The notes under the pieces are model-generated. The model was given only the letters and a program-made list of their open reading frames with translations, had not been told where the DNA came from and ran no database searches. The translations under genes and the position numbers were made by a program. DNA of 64,000 nt from Glomus cerebriforme (taxonomy: Eukaryota > Glomeromycota > Glomeromycetes > Glomerales > Glomeraceae), in the NCBI GenBank assembly GCA_003550305.1, contig QKYT01000076.1, forward strand, positions 211,220 through 275,219. Direction: 5' to 3'. Below, piece by piece: positions 55,849 to 64,000 of this stretch (position 1 is the first letter of the stretch; every line of letters starts with the position of its first letter).

Positions 55849-56991
55849 ATGAATATAGACCCGCAGCGAGAACAGGCCAAAAAGAATGAGATTCATGATA
55901 GTCTATCCACTAATGAAGTATCTCGCGTTGAGAAAATGAAAGCTCGTATAGATTGTTTACAAAAATTGCGTAAACGATCGGTAAAGTTTTAAAAAAGATT
56001 CCGTTATTTTTTTCACGAGCGGATCAATAACTTATACATAATGGATCGGCAAATCATCATATACAGGATGATGCTTTGCAAGCTAATCGACAAGAAGTTT
56101 ACGAAGAATTTCAACGTAAAAAGACTAATCCCATTCGACAAGAACGTAAACGTGAAGCAGAAAAATTATTAGCTAAACAGGTAATAAATTTTATTAGTTT
56201 ATTAGATAAATTTGATTTCAATCTATAAATATTATCATAATTGATAGGAGGCACAAATAAGAGGAGAAAATTATGAGAGGAAACGATTTTGGGATTATTC
56301 TGCCGAATCTGTAGAGAAATGGGAAAAAAAGCAAGAAAAGAAAGCGAAAAAAGCTAATACTGGATTTACAGGTCAATTTTCTCTAAATAAATTTGAATAT
56401 CACGTGATTTATACATTTAATTTCTATTTTTTGTATAGATTTTAATCAAGTTGCGCATAAAAAATATAAAAAACAAATAAATGAACTCAGACCAGATTTA
56501 GTAGCTTATGATGAACAAAAAATAGCTACAACTCTCACCACAATCGAGAATGGAAAAGTTGTATATATTGATACTGAATCATCATTTTATCGGGATGCAA
56601 ATTCTCTTCAATATGCTAGTGTTGATAATGTTCCAAGTGCTCAAGCAGTGGATCGGTTAGTGACCGATGTCAATAAACAGTTAGGTTTTATCTTCATTTA
56701 TAAAATATCGCGAATTTCTTTTTTCCTGTATTTATATAAGTTATTTGATCTACAGAATTGCACAACGAGAAAGATTTTCGCGTCGTAAAAAAGTTGATGA
56801 CGATAATGAAATCACGTATATCAATAATCGTAACAGAAGATTTAATGAAAAGATTGGTAGATTTTATGATAAATATACCATGGAAATCAGAGGAAACTTG
56901 GAGCGCGGTACTGCGTAAGTCTTCATGTGTTTAACTCATCACGCTCTGATTATTCAAAATTCATTAATATTGTTTATTATGCAGATTGTAA
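55849..56991 (+). CDS. SYF2: pre-mRNA-splicing factor SYF2
   Basis: Six exons, 55849-55980, 56067-56180, 56248-56371, 56439-56679, 56756-56914 and 56985-56991, encode 258 residues. The family hallmarks are ANRQEVYEEFQRKK, AEKLLAKQEAQIRGENYERK, RFWDYSAESVEKWEKK, FNQVAHKKYKKQINELRPDL, VPSAQAVDRLVTDVNKQIAQ, ITYINNRNRRFNEKIGRFYD and a C-terminal KYTMEIRGNLERGTAL. SYF2 is a component of the Prp19-associated complex (NTC) and joins the catalytic spliceosome. Length matches fungal and animal orthologs. The last exon contributes only seven nucleotides (the end of an Ala codon, Leu and the stop), a micro-exon. Donor sites at exons 3 and 4 (GTCAAT, GTTAGG) are non-consensus, so those junctions are less certain. 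Confidence 0.93.
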
Positions 56992-57821
56992 GAAATAGTT
57001 CCTTTCCTAGAATCGCGTAATTTCATGAAATTTCGAATATCTAACACACAAATACCATAAAGTCAATAATAAAATTTTACATAAATAAGTAAGACCAGAT
57101 ATTGATAGATTGTGAAACAATGCATCCTTTTTCAACATCTAAATTTCTAACTTCTAAAAACAATACAAGAAAATAATATCAATAAACTGTTTGTACATTT
57201 ATATTTACAATTCATCGTTCATCTTTTCCAACGCAAAAGTGAACAATATTATCGTGCGTGTCTATACGTAATAACTGAAATGTGTACGTCTACGTACTAT
57301 AAAGTATAAACGAGATTAATATCTCCTCTCATTACGCGTGATTACCAGCTCGTACTCGAATTTTGTCATTTTCACTAAAATGAAATCGATAAAACGGCTC
57401 CTCTCTTTAGAAATTTATAATAATCATGAAATCTTTTTTTTTTTTTAAAAAAAAAATTTAATGTTTAATTTGTCAAACATTACCCTAGAAGAATTTATTT
57501 AATATTTTTTTTTTTTTTTTACTATTTTATTATATAAATTGTAGCTCAAATCTTCATATTAGATTTAATGGTTTCCGGGATCTTCCATTTTCTGACCAAA
57601 TCGTTTAAAAAATATATTTATATATATATATATATAAAATAAAACATGACTCTTAATTGAATGGATATCTTTAGGGCTAGTAAAATAACAATATATAAGA
57701 CTAATATAAATCTAAAAATTTAGACGCAAAGAACAATTTCCAAATTCATCAGAGTATAAGACACTTATAACAAACATAAACTTTTAATTTTAACGCTACG
57801 ATCTAAATTCTTTCTCTGTCT
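56992..57821. other. intergenic between convergent genes
   Basis: 3' flanks of SYF2 and the Clr2-like gene. The region has a T(n)A(n) tract at 57437-57459 and a poly-T at 57506-57521. No gene was seen. Confidence 0.5.
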
Positions 57822-59925
57822 TTAAATCTTTTTATCGCCATTATTGCCTTCAGATATATCATCATCGGTTTCAAATGTAGGAGTATCTGGTGAGACAACC
57901 AATGGTGGCAAATCAATATCTTCGGATTTTTTGGTGTATTTTCTTTCAATATCTGAAAATTTTATGGGAGATCCGACTTTCTCAATAGATTTTATATCAC
58001 TTGTCTGTTTAATTGTAATCTCTTTTTCGCTTATTTCGATGTTTGTTTCTCTTCTTTCAATCTTTTCAATCTCAATTTCGAGATCTTTTCTCGCTTTTTT
58101 TTGTCCCTCCTTTTGTGGGAGAGAAAATGGACTTGGACGTTTACCTATTAACACGCTGCTTTCTGTTGATATAGGTGGCAATGGAGAAGTACGTTTTGCT
58201 GTTTGTTTTCTAATTATAGGTGTGGTAGCAGTTTCATGTTTATTTGGAGTATCTGGCTCACGCGGAGTTGTAGTATTTGGTAGCGTAATTATAATAGGAG
58301 GAACATCATCACCTAACATTAACATCCTGTTTTCAAATGTTTTGAGAAGTTCACATACAAAAGATTCAGTGATATCAGAAAACATTGGATATAATCGACC
58401 AGCAATATCTTCCACGCCAATTGTATACTCTTCATCTTGATCATTCTTTGGAATCCACTCGTATTCACCCTTTTCCAATAATTTGCCTCTTTCATATAAA
58501 TCGCCTGTAATATGAATATTTTTCTTCGAATCTTCAAAGATACTTGTTATTTGTAAATATGTTTCTTTAGTTTCTTTATTCTGATCGTTATCATCAACTG
58601 GGCCACTTTGATCTTTGGGTTCTTCAGGTAATAATCTAACTAAATCATCTTCGTAGATCAATTCCGCACCAAAATATATCGCTTTATAATGAACGCCATG
58701 ATGTTCATGATGTTTCTTTCTGGATCCTTTCTTATGATAGTCGTACTGGTACATAGGTGTAAATACCTTTACTATTTCACTTGCTTTCTGAATCGCTTTA
58801 AAATAGATTTCAACTATCTGCTCTGGAGACGCTTCGTCTAAATTAATATTCAATAAGGATCTGGTGATCCTCTTATTACCACCTAATGCTTCGTCTAAAT
58901 TACGAATTAACCAAGGGCGAAGTGAATCAATGGTAACATTTTTATTCCCATTGAGGATCAAAGGCTTAACGGTATAGATAACGCTTTCATCACCTTGTGG
59001 AGTGACTGATCCAACAATTGCAGGCCAATGTTTGATGGAAAAAATTTTATTACATTCCGCCAAGGTTTTATCATTTAGAACCTCCTTAATATCAAGCCAG
59101 ACAATTTCTCCTCCTCTAAATACAGAATACTTAGGGACAGGAGGCGGAAGATTTTTTTCTAATTCCACAGACTTTGATTTTCTTTTTTTAGTCGAAGATC
59201 TTCTCGTATTTTTTCTTCGATTATCGGTAGATTTTTTCCGATAACCCGCAACTTTTTCCGCATTACTACGTGTTATTCTTTTTGGTATTGTTGCTTCGTT
59301 AGATGTATCAACATTCTTTTGTTTCTTCGCTTTTTTCGCGGAAGGGACTGATACTTTTCGACCACTTGTAATAGTAGTAGATTTAATACAGTATTTACAA
59401 TGACATTGACCAGATTTATTTGATATAAGCCACAACAGATGCGGTAAAAACTCGTTTGCGGATCGAAATTTATGACGACCTGAATAATTTAATCTTTATA
59501 AATTATAAAAAATAAAACAGATTATGCGCATATAGATTGAAAATTATAATACCAAAGAGGTAATAGTCCGTTCGTTCTCCTTTTTTAGGGTGCTTTTTGC
59601 GATGCGCGTAAAGTTTATATCCTTTCGGAAAATCCGTCAATATCGCTTTATTTTTTAAATTATAAAAATGTTAATAAACATTATAAGGAAAAATATTATT
59701 ATTTATTTTTATACCTTTCGGAAACGTAGCATCTTTAAAACTTGTTTTCATGCCTTCGCCAAGCTTCTCACGCCAGAAAATATTCTTACTATCTTTAGAA
59801 TTAAGTAATTCATAATAGGATATAACTCCGTCGTCATCAGGTGTAGGTGTTTTCTTATCCGGAAACACAAAAATTTCATCTGATACATTGATAGTAATAC
59901 CATCCTCTAAAATCTGATAAGTCAT
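57822..59925 (-). CDS. Clr2-type transcription-silencing protein
   Basis: Three exons on the minus strand, 59925-59715, 59645-59553 and 59479-57822, encode 653 residues. The N-terminal part carries Clr2 signatures: a WREKLGEGM segment, FPKGYKLYAHRKKHPKKGER, TDYYLFGRHKFRSANEFLPH LLW and a Cys pair (CHCKYC). The central domain (FRGGEIVWLDI, HWPAIVGSV, IDSLRPWL, HYKAIYFGAELIYEDDLVRL) matches the second Clr2 domain. In fission yeast Clr2 is a subunit of the SHREC histone deacetylase/remodeller complex that silences heterochromatin, so a role in chromatin silencing in the nucleus is inferred. The C-terminal 200 residues are Pro/Ser/Glu-rich and disordered-looking, with short basic patches. The second acceptor has an in-phase alternative about 27 nt downstream. 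Confidence 0.8.
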
Positions 59926-60503
59926 GACTGGCTACCAAAAAAAAAAAAAATAATTTTCACCTTAATTAAAACAGTAAAAAAAAATTTTCTTCACAGGATA
60001 TTATACACTCACTAATGATTCGCACAACTTTTAACAGAAATATATATATTTTTTGTCTTTTATCTTTATTTTTTTTTTTCGGTTCGAAAAAAAAAAAAAT
60101 AATTGCTCCCGTGTGAATTTTTGGCTTTATATAAACAATCAAATCAGGGATCATATGACAATTATAGATGTCGATCATCACTACAGATACGTATTTGTCA
60201 TATAATCACCACGTTCTCTCTTTACGTAGTTAGTCACAATGCATGTTGATTTTCTTTTTACTAGTTATTATGCACGCAGTGAATGAGAAATTAAAAATAA
60301 CCACTGTATCGTATATCAAGTATATCAAGTACGCAAATATCACCTTTTTGACACTGTACGACTTACTTTCTTGACTCGCATATATGTTATTTAATATACT
60401 GTATATAGGTCAGGATAGTAATACCAGGAGGGTCAAGAAGGTAATTTTTGCATCAAGTACACTTTTATTTTAAAAAAGTCGCCTAAATATTTGTGATTTT
60501 GGA
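59926..60503. other. intergenic
   Basis: 5' flank of the Clr2-like gene and 3' flank of MTO1. Contains an ATATACTGTATATAG word at 60396-60410 and homopolymer tracts. No gene was seen. Confidence 0.5.
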
Positions 60504-63500
60504 TCATATGATTTTATGAATTTCCTTTCTCTTTTTATGCACATATTTCAACAATGTTACTATGCTAGCCGGTGTCATTCCTTCAATACGTTTTGCTGCT
60601 CCCTAAAATAAAAACAATAAATCAGAAAATAATTTTTGATATATTTTATAAAATATTATATTTACCAACGTGGAAGGCCTAATCAATTTTAATTTTGATC
60701 TAGTCTCAAACGAAAGGTTATGAATTCTACAAATAAGAATTTAATTTAATGTATATCTCAATCGATATTAATTTTTAAATTGGTGGAATATTTCTTACAG
60801 ATCATAATCCAAGTCTTCTGGTAATATCATTTCTTCATCTCTTCGAAATATTCGAACTTCTGCCTTCTGCCTTTCCAGATATGATTTATAACTTGCTGTA
60901 AAATAATTATATCATTTAATAATAAAAAAGACAAATAGAATTGTGACTGTATATTTCGGTGTACCTTCAATATATAGTCGTCGAAATACAGAGGGCCCTA
61001 TTTCTTTAAGTCCTGGAATGATTTTTGCAAGAAATTCCATGGTAACATTGCGAATTCCAATTATGTCTATGGCACTAAAATACATTTCCCACATGATTAT
61101 TCCCATTTCTCTATTAAAAAGAACTAATGAGAAGCTTTATTCTAAATTTTCTACCTCCTCATTATACCGTCATACACAACATTTACTCCTAAAGTATTCC
61201 ATTTTTGGGGTGACAAAGTAAACTCGTTGAGTAACTCTAAACCTTTATAGAAGTGTTTTTCGGTTTCTTGGTATATATTCCATCTATAACTAGATACGCA
61301 TCCGATCTCATATCCTTAAATAAAGAACAATTAATCAATATAAAGAAAATTAAAATATGATGTTCATCATGTAAAGTACCTTTACGCGTTAACCGCATAT
61401 CGGCATTATCAGCTCTGAGAGATAATCTATATTCCGAACGAGCAGTAAACATACGATAAGGTTCCTCGACTCCTTTTGTTGTCAAATCATCTATTAAAAC
61501 TCCAATATATGCATCTGCACGATCAAGTATAAATGGAGACTTGTTTTGAACGGAAAGACCAGCATTTATACCCGCAATAATTCCCTATCATAAAGGAAAT
61601 TAATATAGCATTGTTTAAAGTAATTTATACATTATTTCTTGTAGTTTTACCTGTGCTGCGGCTTCTTCGTAGCCAGTGGTTCCATTAATTTGCCCGGCTA
61701 GATACAAACCCTTAATACGGTGAGTTTCTAATGTTGGGTTTAATTCTCGTGGATCCACGTGATCATATTCCACCCCATATCCTATTTTAAAGGATAAATT
61801 TATTTAAAATAATCAGATATAATATTTTCAATCTTAATAATAATTACCTGGCCTTATCATTACTACGTTTTCTAATCCTGGGATTGTACGAATAATATTA
61901 TATTGCGTTGATTCTGGAAGAGTCATAGATATTCCATTTGGGTATACAACTTCTGTATCAAGTCCTATAGTGTATATGATATATATACATTATTTTTATA
62001 TCATAGATTGATGCAACATTTCAGATTAAGTACCCTCTGGTTCCAGCCAAACAATATGACCCTGTTTATCTTTAAATCTTATCACTTTCGCTTCAATTGA
62101 GGGACAATATCTAATAATTATATAACATATCAATATCCTGTCTCATATATCGTGAATTTAAAGCACGTTGAATTGACCTTGGTCCTTTTACGGTATCTCG
62201 TATATGCATTGTCTCAGATAAATTATCCAAAATGATTTTATGTGATTCCAAATTTGTTTTTGTTTGATGACATATTATTTGAGCTGCCTATGAATAAAGA
62301 TCCTGTTACCTAAACTTATTGTGCTCAACAATATACCTTTCGTATACTTTGCTTACTTCATGTGGAACAGATGTATGAAGGTAGGAAAAAGGTGTAGCTG
62401 GCACATCCCCATGTTGCTGAAGGAGATTTTTATAGTTAATTGTACGTCCATCCAAACGTGGAGGTGTACCTAAATTAAAAGAGTCGTAAGGTAATTCAAC
62501 ATAAACCACGAATACTTTTCTTTACCTGTTTTAAGTCTTCCAAGTTTAAACCCTGCAAGCTCCAAGGTTTTGGAGATTCCCACAGATGGCGCCTCACCAA
62601 ATCTTCCTGATGGATATATTGTTTTTCCTAACCAAGAAACCAACAATTTAATTTTCAAATAAATCGTTAAATTAAAATAAAATTTCGATATACCAATATG
62701 TATCTCGCCTTGTAGAAAAGTTCCCGTTGTCAACACAATTTTTGGCGCATAAATAATTTCACCCGATTCTGTAGCAAATAAATTATACACATCATATATA
62801 TATATATATTAAATTATTTATAAATTTTGCTATTTAATGAATGTTCATAACAATTTTTACCCAACTTTACTCCTTGCACTTCTCCATGTTTTCCAGATTC
62901 ACCAAAAATCATTGGTTGATGTGCCATTAAAATATCATGTACATTGCCAGCCATTACTGTTAAATTAGGATAATTAAATAGACATTCTTGCATATTTTTC
63001 TTATACAACTTTCTATCAATTTGCGCTCTAGGACCCTATGTAATGTTGATAATGTTGCTTTAAAAAAATTATTTGATTAAAGTTAATAGTTAATAAAACA
63101 ATAATAATTCCATACATGAACAGCTGGTCCTTTTGAACGGTTCAACATATGAAATTGAATTCCGGATAAATCTATTAAGTTCATAGAATAAGAACGATAT
63201 TGATGATATCAGTTGTATCGACTACAGGGATTATCTACCAGATATCTTTCCACATAATCCATCCAAAGCATCTACCTCTCTAACTAATATTCCTTTACCG
63301 ATTCCGCCAAATGACGGATTACATGACATTTCGCCTAGAAAGTGAAAAAAAAAATTAAAGAAATTCAAAAAAAATAGTTAAATAATTTAACTAACCGATA
63401 GTATCAAGTCTTTGAGTGAGTAATAAAGTTTTTGCTCCTGTTCTAGATGCTGCAGCACATGCTTCTGAGCCTGCGTGTCCTCCTCCGATTACTATAACAT

Positions 63501-63666
63501 CGAATTTTGGATATTCTGGATCTCTTGCTGATACTGTGACATATGTTCTAACTGAAAGTTTTTTGAAGTATGAACATTGAATTCTTCGAGAAAAATCCGA
63601 ATTGAATGTAAATGATTTTAGAGATGTATTGAAGGTTTTCATGTTCAGATAAAATTTGAAACTCAA
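60504..63666 (-). CDS. MTO1: mitochondrial tRNA 5-carboxymethylaminomethyluridine synthesis protein (MnmG/GidA type)
   Basis: Seventeen exons on the minus strand run from 63666-63396 to 60602-60504 (684 residues; human MTO1 is 692). The intermediate exons are 63334-63239, 63171-63116, 63035-62861, 62768-62694, 62627-62526, 62469-62357, 62287-62178, 62110-62034, 61964-61848, 61781-61651, 61584-61380, 61314-61155, 61074-60965, 60895-60799 and 60726-60666. The protein is the FAD-dependent half of the enzyme that modifies U34 of mitochondrial tRNAs. It works with the GTPase MSS1/GTPBP3. Visible hallmarks are the FAD-binding GGGHAG at residues 61-66, [77 protein letters not shown] and a C-terminal [20 protein letters not shown]. 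The basic N-terminal 50 residues fit a mitochondrial presequence. Met9 (63642) is an alternative start. Confidence 0.95.
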
Positions 63667-64000
63667 TTAATGCTGCGATTTAGATGTTTTTAATCAATCG
63701 CAAATTTTTGTCCAATCAAATCGCTGACTTCTGCAAAACAGATTTTAAATTTCGTGGATTCCCTAGAGTTTATACAGATCTTCATTTACTAGACCTTTTC
63801 GTTATAAGAACTTTTTTATGATTTCATTTATTGGTTTAGGATTCGCATCAGACTGGTAGAATTATATTAGGTTCAATAATTTGATGACTAACGAAGAATA
63901 AACTGTTAATAGATAATAATAAATCATGTCAATATGCTTGCGAAAACATATTACGTGTACAATATCAAATAATAAATTTTCATTTATCTACATTTTTGTG
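63667..64000. other. 5' flank of MTO1
   Basis: Probable MTO1 promoter region. Nothing else recognised up to the window edge. Confidence 0.4.

Noticed and set aside
57844..58440. 198-codon plus-strand frame
   Set aside because: Antisense to the Clr2-like gene, whose minus-strand reading has domain and splice support.

Overview
The window looks like nuclear DNA of an arbuscular mycorrhizal fungus close to Rhizophagus (Glomeromycota). I infer this from the very AT-rich sequence, the dense short GT-AG introns, and a gene set typical of that lineage: several BTB-BACK-TLDc proteins, F-box-like LRR proteins, a Crinkler-type N-terminal domain, short-LRR/coiled-coil proteins, and many decayed transposons. 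No rRNA, tRNA or CRISPR was found.

Layout. 1-5 kb: a partial BTB-BACK-TLDc gene with an FG-repeat tail (minus strand), the ER mannosyltransferase ALG3 (5 exons), a small terminal-inverted-repeat element and a solo Crinkler N-terminal domain. 5-17 kb: a gene-poor, extremely AT-rich transposon graveyard. It holds a hAT transposase relic, a Ty3/gypsy-like Gag-protease relic split by other elements, and short inverted-repeat elements, one of which has a clear target-site duplication. 17-27 kb: two F-box-like genes, a second BTB-TLDc gene, and an unrecognised six-exon gene built from two copies of one domain. 27-44 kb: a recently rearranged block with three intact short-LRR/coiled-coil genes, two C-terminal relics of the same family, three copies of an unrecognised decayed sequence, inverted segmental duplications and foldback elements. 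44-54 kb: a third BTB-TLDc gene, two head-to-head paralogous TPR genes flanking a small secreted protein, and a fourth, degenerate BTB-TLDc gene. 54-64 kb: mostly conserved housekeeping genes: a MATH-like/BTB protein, the splicing factor SYF2, a Clr2-type silencing protein, and the mitochondrial tRNA-modifying enzyme MTO1 (17 exons).

No metabolic operon exists. Conserved eukaryotic single-copy genes sit at the two ends, and lineage-expanded families (BTB-TLDc, F-box, TPR, LRR-coiled coil) fill the middle. I placed exon boundaries by hand from splice signals, reading frame and family homology; each complete spliced model adds up to a whole number of codons. The strongest unusual signals are the amplifying LRR/coiled-coil cluster with heptad gain and mosaic sequence exchange, and the retroelement relic whose zinc-knuckle and protease signature residues appear lost mostly through C:G to T:A transitions.
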